Numbered from the stretch's first letter, positions 53,079 through 62,960 are shown. The stretch: DNA of 64,000 nucleotides from Prorocentrum cordatum (GCA_963575745.1 CAUYUJ010020693.1:442791-506790); one strand, 5' to 3'. The notes: a model not told the origin generated them from the letters alone. Numbers and translations are program-made.

Positions 53079-56000
53079 AGATGGCAGGGCGACGTCGCCC
53101 CCTCGTCGTCTTGCCTGTTGGCGGAAAAGCCGGGGGGTAACAAGGACAGCGGGGTAACCTGCCTTAGTAAGAGGGCTTTTGTCATCGAAGATACGAGGGA
53201 GGCATGTGCCGACCTCCGCACACGAGGTTATATTTGTGATCGTATTTCCCACAACGAACTTATGACAAGCGTGGGCACAAACTACCTAGGTGCGGTGACC
53301 AGTGGAGATTACACTCTCATATGGATTAGTACTCCGGGTGACTGGTACGTACGAACTCCAGGAAAGAGAGTGGCCCCACATTGGTCACGTATCCAGAACC
53401 TGTTGATTAAAGCCAAGAAACTCCGCATGAAGATTATAATATTTGGTCCCCCAGGATATGTTTGGAAGTTATCTCCAGTACGTGATACCCTGGAAGATCT
53501 AAAGTTGTCAGTAATACGGATGCGTCTGTGTCATTTCGGTATTCGGTTCAATATGCAAGACAGTACACCAAGCGGTACCTATATGCAGGTAGCATCATCT
53601 ATACCGATCAGCTCGAAGCTGTGGACATGTACCTGTAAGCAGGCCATACCACAACATGTGTTGGATTGGTACGGCCATACAGTACGACATGCTGAATGGC
53701 GGGCTCAGACACGCACTATACTCATCCGTCACTTGAACGACAAAATCCTGGGGAGCACCACCACGCACGGAAACGTGCCCGTATACTTAAATACGTATAC
53801 ACGTACAGACCATAATACCCGTCACTACGTGACGACTCATAAGGGAGGACCAAAATGGTCTGAAGTCATCCGACGTGTAACAATCAACTTGGATACCAAC
53901 GCGGTTATTCAAGATATCTCAGTTACCGATCAACCAACAGGGTATGATTGGCATGCACCATTACCTGCAGGGGTTGCCAACATCAGTACTCGGTTGTATT
54001 GGCAACCCGAGGAACCGGTCTTGCTCGGAAACGAGCCGACTCAATCACCACAGAAACATCGACGCGTCATCATAGATGACTGTTCTCTCCCCCTCCCGAC
54101 TCTGGCGATTGACGCATGTACCCATTCAACCACGACAATGAGTACACAGACCGACGAACAAGACGAGCAAGCTTTACCCACTGAATCGCGTATAAAACAG
54201 AAGGAGAGGCTCAAAGCCGAAAAGGAAGCAGGCATCAAGCCTCGCCGCATTAAAAAGCACGTCGAAGACGGAAATGACGATTGCGGCGACGACTTGTCAG
54301 GACTCGGACAGGATCTTATGGCAATCTGGAGTACTGACGTCCCTGTTGAGCTGATAAGCTCCGACGAGGACGATGACCTGTTCCTTACCCTCCCCACATC
54401 TATGCCCGACACACACGCTAACATATACAGCATAGTTGCTACACTATGCTACGGCCATAACAACTGCGTGGATATGTTGGAGCTTTGTGGCGGCGAGGGT
54501 GGCATCTCAGAGCTTGCCTTCTCAAGGGGACTTTCCTCAGGCGGCAACTTGGACAAGACTACATATGTCGACCTGGGAGACCCCTCGGTGCAGCAGGTTA
54601 TAGATCATTACTTTAAGATATGCTACGTACGAGTTGCCATACTGCAACCCAGCTGCCGCACCACAGGACCACCATCTTACTATAACTACAAAGTCAACTA
54701 TAACACTTGGGAACAGCACCACAGAGAAGACTTACCACACATAATTTACTGTGGTAAAATGGCTGTAACCCAAGATGACGCTCAGAGGTGGTTTATACGC
54801 GAACAACCTACAGGAACATGGGTGGACGATATCTCTCCATGGACGAAGCTTGCCAACCGACCACGCATTACAACCGTACGCATTGACCAATGCGCTACGG
54901 GACTTAAGGAGACGACTGGTGACTATATTAAGAAGCCGACAAATATCACCAGCAACGACGAGACAATTCTTAAACCCCTTGAGCGACTCAAGTGCAACGG
55001 TCAGCATGTGCACGCACAACCGTGCAACACCGAGCTTTCACTAGCACAAAGATATACTCGACGACTGCAGTCTGCCTTTGTGGAAGCCGTCTATCTGGCG
55101 AAAGCCATTGACACTACGCGCGGAAACGCGCCTATAAGTTCTGCACACGCTTATCCTGCCGACCTTCCTGAGCAAGCTGAACCAGGCGAAGGTATGAGAC
55201 GCATCGGGGATCGTATCATCCCAAAGGTGGCCACGTGCCCGGCATGCATCGACAACGTCCGAAAGGACAGTCCTAGCCATAACAGAGACCCTACGCAGTG
55301 CAAATATCATGACTCCATCTCTGTATATTGGCCATGCCCAGCATGTCAAAGGGATCTTACGAGAAGCAAGGGCGTTAAGAACCACCTTGATACCGAACCT
55401 GGTAAATGTCGTTTTGCTGGACCATTTAAACTACCAGACGACCGCGACCCCGAAGGCAAAGCCGTGCCAGCTTGGTGGAAACCCTTACCTAAACCTGGTG
55501 AGGGCCAAGCTTCAGCTTCAGGTGGCCGCCAAGGCGCACGCGCCAGGCCACCGCGACCACGATCCTTCGGTAACGTCGATCCGACATCTGGTACTAGCAG
55601 CTACGACCTACTACGAGACGCCCCCGAGCGTGGAAACACGCCTTCTGCGTCTTCTAGTGACACGCCACAGGTAGCGGCCCGCCGCGGACGTCTACAAGGC
55701 GTACCACCACCTCCAGACGCAGTCAACACAGGGGATCAACTACGGAGAGCTACAAGGAACCCTCTTGCCTCCACCGGCTCTGGGGCTCCACGACTACCCG
55801 ACTGGACGAGATTTGACATCCAACACAGTCTACAGAGTCTCCGTAGTCACGAACCCCATGTTGTGAAAAAGGAACTCCGAAAACTGCATCTGCGATGGTA
55901 TCATGCGAAGGAGCCAAAGATGAGGCTAATCCTCGAAAAGGTGGGGCTTGACAACGTTCGACTGAACATGATCAAGGAAATCTGCGATACCTGTCGGGAA

Positions 56001-59000
56001 TGTAGAGCATGGGAACGTCCAGGAAACTCGACATTACCATCGGTAAGCCTCCCTGGTAACTGGCTCGATGAAGGGGAAATGGACCTCATGTTTTACAAGA
56101 AACGGACCATATTTCATATTATGGATCGTTGTATTCGCCTGGCAGCAGGCCTAGAGATTTCCGACAGAGAACGTGACACTATCATCGACGCCTACCACTA
56201 TTGCTGGATTGCCTATCACGGACCCTTCAAAGTTTTATACTCAGACGGAGAAGGCGCCCTGAATAACGATGCCGCTAAAACCATGATGGCCAATAAGGGC
56301 ACGGAACTTCGTATCCGTGCTCCTGGCCAACACGCGACTTCAATTGAGTCACGAAACGGCATTCTCAGAGGCGTCCTCCACATGATTGAGGAAGAATTGA
56401 ATAGACACAACATCCCTGTTGTATTCACTAGAGTATTGGCGGAAGGCATCTTCGTTACTAATGCGTTTACGTTTTATAACGGAGTATCGCCATATCAGGC
56501 ACACACAGGACGTCAGCCCTCCTTCCTTCCTGATCTCGATGCCCTTGATTTTCCCAAGGGACCCGAGACTTCAGGACACGAACGAGAACGTCGTGTAAGG
56601 GAAGTCAGCCTCGAAGCCATAACTCAGGCTACTGCTGTAGACAAGACAAATCGGGCTCTTAGGGCTAAGACGACTCCTGATGGTGCTCGCCTCTACTCAT
56701 CAGGGGATCTGGTCGACTACCACCGACCTACTGCCACCAAGGACGACCATGGTGGCTGGAACGGCCCATTCCCGGTGATCCGAAACGTGCCTGAAAGAGG
56801 ACATATTGTTGTCAAGGCAGGATCTCGTGAGGTAACTGTGATGTATCCTGATGCTCGTCACACACTATACATCGAATGTCTCCTCACACGGGGACTTGGC
56901 ATGGATAATATGGCCATGCAAACCGTCCTTGCTTATGTGGCACACCTCAGCGCAGGGGAACCTGCCAAAGTTTTCGGGTATATCCCCGATTACAAGGGGA
57001 ACCTCAATCTGTCAGACGACAGCAAGTTTCACCCGCGCGTACACTTAGCACTACAGTATCTCGTACGGAATTACTTCCGAGTAGAACATGTAGTAGCAGT
57101 TCGATTGGCTAAGAGTGTGTCAAGCCTGCCTGCAGTAAAGTACGCCACCGGGTCTACGCTGATCCACTATGACAACGACATCAGCCCGGCGTTCCACTAT
57201 TACGAATGCGTGGGCACTGGCTTAAACATTTCTCAGATCACTGGTAGCACTCACTCCAGACTTATTCAATGCTTGACTTCACGTGTCCCTTCCTTAGGAT
57301 TTCACGACGATTTGGCTAAATATCAGCATCCAAGCAACACGTCTGGAGAACACGAGTCGCCTGGAAACAGGCCTTCTCCAGACACACCAGACGCTTCATC
57401 GCCGAGCGAAGGCCGTCTGTCGACAATCTATGAGGAAAATGAGGAACACAATATTGAAGCTATGATGCTGGAAGAGTGGTACGACGAGCTACGTATGGAC
57501 CTTCATCCTACGACGATTACCGATGATTATCTTTATTGCGTCCCAACAACTATGCTGCCCGACCAGTGCGTTTTGGTTTCAGCATTTGTGGACGAAGATG
57601 ATATTATATCATCAGATATGCTCGGAGACGAGCCGAAATCATGTGAGTCCTGTCTAGTCTCTCTTTGTTCAAACACAGCCGACGAGAGCTACTCTCTAGA
57701 CAGTGATGAATACGGTCCTTACGTTGAACTATGCTTTACATCAGAAGTGTCTAACATAGTGTTGGATCAGAGTCAACTTGCACAGCTCGATACCGATATG
57801 GTCGCAACGATGAGAGTATATGTATCCTCTGCTGCTAAACGTGCTGTGGTTGTCAAAGAAGATGATCTACTAACCAAAGCCGACATAGCAGCACATCCCA
57901 AGGAGGTTAGTGAAGCCTTATATACTGAGCTCAAAATCTGGATTGATAATCGATGCTTTGAGATGTACGATTTATCCAAAGCTTCCAACATCATGACATC
58001 CAGATATGTATACAAGTGGAAGTTCGTAAAGATGGGTACCGAGAACGTTAAAACCATTCGTCTCAGACTGGTCCTTCGTGGATTTATGGATACTGAGGCT
58101 TTTGATGTGGAAACATTCTCGGGAACCGCCCGAAGGCAGTCCCAACGACTCCTGGCAAGTGAAGCGGCATGCCATCCAGAGTGGATCTTAGCATCCATGG
58201 ATATCGATAAGGCGTTCCTCAAGGGTTTGACCTATGAGGAACTTGCCCATGCCACCGGCGAGGGAACTCGCATGGTTTGCTTTACTCTTCCACCAGGAAG
58301 CGCTCAGGTACTTCGTACATTACCCGGCTTCTCATCCTACGACGAAAGTCGACGCTGTCTTAGATGCCTCAAACCAGGAACGGGTACTAAGGACGCTCCA
58401 AGAGCGTTCTCTCTCAAACTTCGTACGACCACACGAGCTATAGGACTTACACCGACCAGCTACGATCCTGAATTTGAATTCAGCCAAGACCTTCTGACGG
58501 CAAAACATGTCGATGATATTAATATGACAGGTCTAGAGAAAAATATAGACGACTATGTACAACGTGTCGAAAAGGTGTTTGGCAAATGCAAGCTCAACAA
58601 GCACACATATACGAACTGCGCCGTTCGCTACACTAAGAATGATCAGGGAGATGTGATCATGGACCAGGACGAGTACATTAAACAACTACGTCCTATCACA
58701 CACCCAGAACTTACAGGAGCGGCGGCCGACGCCAAAGCCACGAAACTCATTACCGACATGTTCGTCAGCCTGCGAGGAGCCCTCGCCTATGCCCTTCTTA
58801 CCCAAATCTGGCTCATGGTATATGTGGTCTCTCTTCAGAAAATTCAAGAGCCCACCAATTTGCAAGTCAGACGTTTGAATGCTGTGACGCGAAAGCTGAT
58901 CAGCAGCCCGAAACGTATCACCTTCCCTCGGATGAAGCCGACGAATGAAGTTGACATCCATAGCGATTCGGGGTATCGGAAGCTTACCGGGGAGGAGGAT

Positions 59001-59579
59001 GACGAGACCAAGGGCTACGGCATACGCGGGGCCAACGTACTACGGCGAGGAAACTCGCCTCAAGGCAAGTCCGTCGTTCACCTCTGTGACGGACTATGCA
59101 AATCACACCGATTACAGGTGAGGTCCAGTTATGCTGCGGAGGCACTTGCAGCCGCACATAACCTTGATGAGTGTTACCCTACGCTCATTACTCCCCACGA
59201 GCTTAAGGCAGGGGCTTTGACTCCACGACAACTACGAGACATGCGTGAAGTTGGAGGCCTTGCTATCAAAGTCTCTCTTACCATAGACGCTGAGTCCGTC
59301 TACAAATCTGTATCCAGCAGGGATCTCAAAAACCTACAGAACGGACTCTGCTTGGACATCAGCTGGATACGTGAGCTCATGGATATAGGTATAGTACATA
59401 ATGTGCAATGGTGTGATACTAGGGATATGACCGCAGATGGGCATACAAAGGGAAGCATCGATCGGGAGCTGCTTCTGGAAGTGATGTCAGGCACTCAGTC
59501 ATTTAAGTATGACGTGAAGCAATTTGTTCCCTTTCGGGGTCCCGAGGACAGAGACAAACCTAAGTCTAATCAATGTTAG
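53079..59579 (+). CDS. pol: Copia Pol polyprotein: methyltransferase-like, zinc finger, integrase, RT, RNase H
   Basis: One open frame of about 2,150 residues (numbering from 53118; first ATG at 53262, stop TAG at 59577). Order: unknown N-terminal domain (1-230); methyltransferase-like region (~452-670: MLELCGGEGGISELAF, QPSC513R); Cys/His zinc segments (~707-770); integrase with CDTCREC finger and catalytic D989, D1043, E1077; acidic linker; reverse transcriptase (RLVLRGF, SMD1695IDKAFLKG, GTKDAPRAF, HVDD at 1798-1800); RNase H (HSDSGY, SSYAAEALAAA, DAESVY, DMTADGHTKG). All catalytic acids are present. The RT box reads HVDD instead of YVDD. Integrase before RT identifies Ty1/Copia. The only upstream interruption is the TGA at 53076, so expression probably needs readthrough or reinitiation. 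Confidence 0.93.
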   Translation, partial: RWQGDVAPSSSCLLAEKPGGNKDSGVTCLSKRAFVIEDTREACADLRTRGYICDRISHNELMTSVGTNYLGAVTSGDYTLIWISTPGDWYVRTPGKRVAPHWSRIQNLLIKAKKLRMKIIIFGPPGYVWKLSPVRDTLEDLKLSVIRMRLCHFGIRFNMQDSTPSGTYMQVASSIPISSKLWTCTCKQAIPQHVLDWYGHTVRHAEWRAQTRTILIRHLNDKILGSTTTHGNVPVYLNTYTRTDHNTRHYVTTHKGGPKWSEVIRRVTINLDTNAVIQDISVTDQPTGYDWHAPLPAGVANISTRLYWQPEEPVLLGNEPTQSPQKHRRVIIDDCSLPLPTLAIDACTHSTTTMSTQTDEQDEQALPTESRIKQKERLKAEKEAGIKPRRIKKHVEDGNDDCGDDLSGLGQDLMAIWSTDVPVELISSDEDDDLFLTLPTSMPDTHANIYSIVATLCYGHNNCVDMLELCGGEGGISELAFSRGLSSGGNLDKTTYVDLGDPSVQQVIDHYFKICYVRVAILQPSCRTTGPPSYYNYKVNYNTWEQHHREDLPHIIYCGKMAVTQDDAQRWFIREQPTGTWVDDISPWTKLANRPRITTVRIDQCATGLKETTGDYIKKPTNITSNDETILKPLERLKCNGQHVHAQPCNTELSLAQRYTRRLQSAFVEAVYLAKAIDTTRGNAPISSAHAYPADLPEQAEPGEGMRRIGDRIIPKVATCPACIDNVRKDSPSHNRDPTQCKYHDSISVYWPCPACQRDLTRSKGVKNHLDTEPGKCRFAGPFKLPDDRDPEGKAVPAWWKPLPKPGEGQASASGGRQGARARPPRPRSFGNVDPTSGTSSYDLLRDAPERGNTPSASSSDTPQVAARRGRLQGVPPPPDAVNTGDQLRRATRNPLASTGSGAPRLPDWTRFDIQHSLQSLRSHEPHVVKKELRKLHLRWYHAKEPKMRLILEKVGLDNVRLNMIKEICDTCRECRAWERPGNSTLPSVSLPGNWLDEGEMDLMFYKKRTIFHIMDRCIRLAAGLEISDRERDTIIDAYHYCWIAYHGPFKVLYSDGEGALNNDAAKTMMANKGTELRIRAPGQHATSIESRNGILRGVLHMIEEELNRHNIPVVFTRVLAEGIFVTNAFTFYNGVSPYQAHTGRQPSFLPDLDALDFPKGPETSGHERERRVREVSLEAITQATAVDKTNRALRAKTTPDGARLYSSGDLVDYHRPTATKDDHGGWNGPFPVIRNVPERGHIVVKAGSREVTVMYPDARHTLYIECLLTRGLGMDNMAMQTVLAYVAHLSAGEPAKVFGYIPDYKGNLNLSDDSKFHPRVHLALQYLVRNYFRVEHVVAVRLAKSVSSLPAVKYATGSTLIHYDNDISPAFHYYECVGTGLNISQITGSTHSRLIQCLTSRVPSLGFHDDLAKYQHPSNTSGEHESPGNRPSPDTPDASSPSEGRLSTIYEENEEHNIEAMMLEEWYDELRMDLHPTTITDDYLYCVPTTMLPDQCVLVSAFVDEDDIISSDMLGDEPKSCESCLVSLCSNTADESYSLDSDEYGPYVELCFTSEVSNIVLDQSQLAQLDTDMVATMRVYVSSAAKRAVVVKEDDLLTKADIAAHPKEVSEALYTELKIWIDNRCFEMYDLSKASNIMTSRYVYKWKFVKMGTENVKTIRLRLVLRGFMDTEAFDVETFSGTARRQSQRLLASEAACHPEWILASMDIDKAFLKGLTYEELAHATGEGTRMVCFTLPPGSAQVLRTLPGFSSYDESRRCLRCLKPGTGTKDAPRAFSLKLRTTTRAIGLTPTSYDPEFEFSQDLLTAKHVDDINMTGLEKNIDDYVQRVEKVFGKCKLNKHTYTNCAVRYTKNDQGDVIMDQDEYIKQLRPITHPELTGAAADAKATKLITDMFVSLRGALAYALLTQIWLMVYVVSLQKIQEPTNLQVRRLNAVTRKLISSPKRITFPRMKPTNEVDIHSDSGYRKLTGEEDDETKGYGIRGANVLRRGNSPQGKSVVHLCDGLCKSHRLQVRSSYAAEALAAAHNLDECYPTLITPHELKAGALTPRQLRDMREVGGLAIKVSLTIDAESVYKSVSSRDLKNLQNGLCLDISWIRELMDIGIVHNVQWCDTRDMTADGHTKGSIDRELLLEVMSGTQSFKYDVKQFVPFRGPEDRDKPKSNQC

Positions 59580-59949
59580 TCTGTCCTTGTTGCCCTCGCG
59601 GTCCAGTTTGCCAGCACGGGCGCCTACTATAAAGGCGCCCCTTTAGCTGCTCGGAAACGAGCCTTATATTTCACGCCTGGCAACGAGCCGGCTTCGTACA
59701 ACTCAGGCTCTTTGCCTTAATACACATTTGCTTGGTGAGGTATGGCCTAATTTTGGCTTACCTCTAACTGAGCCGATAGCCCTTCATTGTTTGAAGGGGC
59801 TGTCCTGTATTTGCGTGAAATACTTTGCGAGGAAACTCGCCTTACAGTCTGGTGTTTGACCAGACTGTACGCACTGTTTTCTTTTCTTTGCAAACAGTCG
59901 CGCGCGCGATCTTTGCGTGCGACTATGCTCTCCGTCTCCTCCCCTCCCG
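59580..59949 (+). other. 3' non-coding segment made of consecutive stem-loops
   Basis: Visible hairpins, in order: 59618-59640 (gggcgcct/aggcgccc), 59649-59662 (GNRA hairpin), 59675-59688 (imperfect GNRA hairpin), 59778-59801 (9 bp with one bulge), 59827-59840 (GNRA hairpin), 59843-59869 (11 perfect pairs, loop gtttg) and 59873-59898 (actgttt/aaacagt). The last bases before the 3' LTR (about 59925-59949) are pyrimidine-rich (ctccgtctcctcccctcccg). A plus-strand polypurine tract, normally expected there, is absent. Confidence 0.8.
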
Positions 59950-60201
59950 ACTTTAAGGGTAGCTCTTTGGGAGATGTTACAGTATCGGGAGCATAGCTCG
60001 CGCGCCGCTGCCTTGGGCTCAAGGCACGCGCGCCCTATTTGCCCGGACACCGCGAGTGTTCGCTATGTGCTGGAAAGATCACTACATCGATCTTATCCTA
60101 TCTTACCCATCCACCCCTCATACTGTACCTTCACAGCAGAGCGATGGATGCAATTTGCCAGGCTATATGCCCCATTTGAGTTACCAGGCTCACTTTCGAC
60201 T
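59950..60201 (+). repeat. 3' LTR
   Basis: Copy of 44226-44477 with one substitution. It ends TTTCGACT and is followed by the CCTCG target duplication and pyrimidine-rich host DNA like that on the left side. Confidence 0.9.
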
Positions 60202-60206
60202 CCTCG
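60202..60206. repeat. 5-bp target-site duplication, right
   Basis: CCTCG, identical to 44221-44225. Confidence 0.8.
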
Positions 60207-62639
60207 CCCTCCTCCCCCTCCTCTCCCCTCCCATCCTCCCCCCTCCATCCCTCCCTCCCTCCTCCCCGCGCGGCAGATGCTGCCACCCTCGCGGCCGAAA
60301 GCCGCTCCTGGCGGAGGGCTCACACCCCGCACGGTGCCCTCGCCGCTGCTCCGGCCGGGGGAGTTGGGCGGCAGGGCGGGGATGTCGTTGCGTCCCCCTC
60401 GGCCTCGTCTTCCTCCTCCTCTCCCTCGTTCCCTCGTCGCCCTCCAAAAAAACGAAATCCATCGTAACGCTCGGCGGGTGGAAACAAAAAAAAGGGCGGG
60501 GATGGCATGCTGGAGGGGAGCGATCGGCCCCAGACACGCTCGCGCCGTAAGCGCGGAGGTTTGTGTTCGTCTTTTTCGACCTCCCGGGGCCCTGGCCGGG
60601 CCCCTGGATCGTCAAGGAACGACTCCGGGTGAAAAAAACCGGTCCCAGGGAAAGTCGGGCCGAACGAAAGGGGGGGACAAAAAAGGGGGGGGTACGAAAT
60701 CTGCTGCATGCGGCTGGTTTCGGCCCCGCCGCTGGGCCCATTCCTTGATACATGGGCGCCTCGGGGAAATCAGCTACGTGAGCTGATTCTCGCCCCCCCT
60801 TTGCTATCCCCCCCTTTCGCCCGGCCCGAGAGAGGGTCGGGACTTCGGGGGCGCCGCACTGAAAAGATCAGGACGTCGCAGGTTTGGGGCGGCCAGCCTG
60901 GGTGGAAGTCAGAGGTGGCCGAGGCCCTCGCCTCGGTTTGGCCTGTTGGGGCCTCCTGGGAGGCCCTCGTCGCTGTGGCTGGATCCGCCTCGAGCTTCTG
61001 CGGTAGCGGTAAGGGTACCGATGTGGTTTTCCCCCGAGACGGGGCCGGCCTTTTCAGAACGCTTGGAAGTCTGCCCGCCATCTGAGGAGCGGTCTAATGC
61101 TCCCCCGAAGATGCAGAAAACTTCTCAGAAGGCCGGAGGGTTTCTGAGACGCCCCGCCGCCTTCTGAGAAGGCCTCGATCCTCCATCTCACTCCGCCCCT
61201 CGCTCGCCGCGGAAGCGAGTGGGCGGATCTCGTCCTGGAGAGAGTTGTTTCATTTCTGGGCGATGCCATGCGCTAACTACTGGGGGGGTGGGGAATGGGG
61301 GGGCGGTCATGTCACGTTTGGGGTATCTAAGAGTGCGTTTCAATTGTGCGTCTTCGTCTCTCTGCCGGCCGATTTCCGTCTTCATCAACGGGGGACGTTC
61401 CAGTGCCGCTCCAAGTTCGCTCCAGTGTCGTTCCAGCTTCGTTTTTCATTCGTGCCCCAGAACGACACGTCCCAGATCGAAGCGAGGTACGACATCAGAA
61501 CGAACATCAAGACAGCGTGCGTCATTGAAGGGTCCCGTGACCTTGCACCTGATCATGGACAGGAGGAGGAGGAGGAGAAGCAGCCCAGTGTCAATCCAAC
61601 ACGCATCAACGGTGTTGCAATCCACCCTCCCTCCAAATTTCCTTCTCAGGCGTCTCCAAAAAAACGAAAACTGTCATTGCGGGGAATAGGCCATTGGACG
61701 GCAAACGTCTGATAAGCCTCAATCATGTCAGAACACCATTCTTGTGACTTCAACGCTGCGCTTGAACGTGATTGCTTCGTCTTGAAAGTTTCAACTCGCG
61801 CCTGAACGCATCCCTCAGGAGGAGCACCAGGAGGATGAAGGATGGGAGGAGAGCATGAGGGCGTATAAATGGCGGGCAAGATTGAGTGGGCGACGGGGTC
61901 GTCGGCAGTGAATACTTTCGCTGTAGCCGCCGACTGTCGACACATGACACAGCAGCCCGATGCAGTCTGTAAATGGGTCGTGAGAGAGGACGGCGAGAAA
62001 GACAACACACACGATCAAGCAAACAAACACGCAAGCAATCAGACAAACAGCATCACCGAAAACAACGGCAACCACCCTCACCACGGAAGCCCTCTTCAGG
62101 CACGCATCAGAGGATGTTGTAAGACCGCCTGCCCCCCTCACTCCGATAACACGAATAAGCACGATACTTCAATTTGAGTTCCTCCAGAAAACGCGCCATA
62201 CGTTTCAGACTCATACGAGTAATCGCATTGACATACAGCACATTAGAGGAAGAGGGGGGAAGGGGGGCTAAGGATGGGGATTCGGGGGAGGAGGCAACGT
62301 ACAGAGAAGAGAGGGAGAGAGGAGAAGAAGGATGACTGATGAGCGAGGGTGGTGGAGGACGGGGATGTTCGGGGAGGAGCGCTGCGGCTTCACTGACACG
62401 CTGCACACGCCACGGCTGGATGCGCCTCGAAGTCCTGGCCAGGGGAGAGGACGCGGGCCTGCAGCGGCTGGAGCACGGGCCGAGGCACGCGGCCGGCGCG
62501 CGGGCGGGCCCGCAGTAGGCTTGCCACGCCCTTGCCGGCGCCCGGCAGTCGGCACTGCGCGGCGGCGGAGAGGGGGGTAGCGAGAAGCAGGCAGACGGCG
62601 GCGAGCGCGCAGGCGGGAGGCCAGGCCCGGCGGGACGAC
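60207..62639. other. Host DNA with several dispersed-repeat copies, no gene seen
   Basis: Repeat relatives found: 60585-60640 (shared with 36540-36600), 60700-60785 (shared with 16900-16995), 60930-61045 (family 3), 61070-61180 ('ttctgagaaggc' family), 61725-61760 (shared with 34870-34915) and 62395-62450 (family 3 fragment). The segment 61200-62230 is of balanced composition without a protein-like frame. Confidence 0.45.
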
Positions 62640-62960
62640 GCAGGCGGGCGGTCGGGGCTCCAGAGACGGGGGGCAGTGCAGACGGGGGGCGGCCAGAGCG
62701 CCGGACCTTGCAGGACCCTGCAGGCCCAGGGTCGCATGGACCCGGGCTCGGGCGCAGTAGCCTGCAGGGTGTTGCTGAACTCTGCAGGACCCTGCAGGCC
62801 CCGAGTGGCCCGGGTGTGAATTGACCCGGGCCAGTAGATCCCCGAGACGGGCAGGCGGGAAGGGGCCCAGGTGCAGCTGCGGCGGGTTTGGTGCACCTGT
62901 CGCAGCTGAGCCCAGGGTCGAAAAAGCGTGGCACGATCATGAACTTGCGGAGGTCCGCGT
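62640..62960. repeat. Dispersed fold-back repeat related to the intron at 24946-25069
   Basis: Contains 'gccagagcgccgga', two 'gcaggaccctgcagg' palindromes, 'attgacccgggcc' and 'agatccccgaga', all in the same order as in the short intron at 24946-25069 but with a longer interior. Confidence 0.6.

Larger units (their letters stand above)
44694..59840 (+). repeat. Family of 34+ covarying GNRA-tetraloop mini-hairpins
   Basis: Consensus gcXXg-GNRA-cX'X'gc, usually followed by c. Fully paired copies (G-U allowed) start at 44694, 44733, 44787, 45571, 46120, 46447, 46594, 47085, 47160, 47376, 48087, 48744, 49351, 49887, 50148, 50417, 50595, 51005, 51578, 52100, 52617, 52706, 53149, 53765, 54023, 55118, 55628, 56952, 57359, 57620, 58258, 59045, 59649 and 59827. 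Near copies with one mismatch or a non-GNRA loop start at 45654, 48663, 51497, 52067 and 59675. Loops seen are GAAA, GCAA, GAGA, GGAA, GTAA and GCGA. In most copies the reading frame gives xGN/Dx'P (QGNLP, RGNSP, LGNEP, PGNRP), but several lie in other frames and two fully paired copies are non-coding. I noticed none in the LTRs or flanking DNA. Confidence 0.93.
44221..60206 (+). mobile_element. Complete ~16-kb Copia-type LTR retrotransposon with extra genes
   Basis: The boundaries are defined by two nearly identical 252-bp LTRs and by a perfect 5-bp target duplication (CCTCG at 44221-44225 and 60202-60206). Pol has integrase before reverse transcriptase, the Ty1/Copia order. The internal region is three times the size of a textbook Copia element and, besides Gag, protease and Pol, encodes an RNA 2'-phosphotransferase-like protein, a RING-H2 protein and a methyltransferase-like region. 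One mismatch between the LTRs indicates recent insertion. Coding is entirely on the plus strand and is split over successive frames, which may reflect recoding or decay. Confidence 0.93.

Noticed and set aside
44694-59840. CRISPR-like array or protein repeat as an explanation of the hairpin motif
   Set aside because: Spacing is irregular, stems vary with compensation and phases differ, so neither a CRISPR nor a simple peptide repeat fits.
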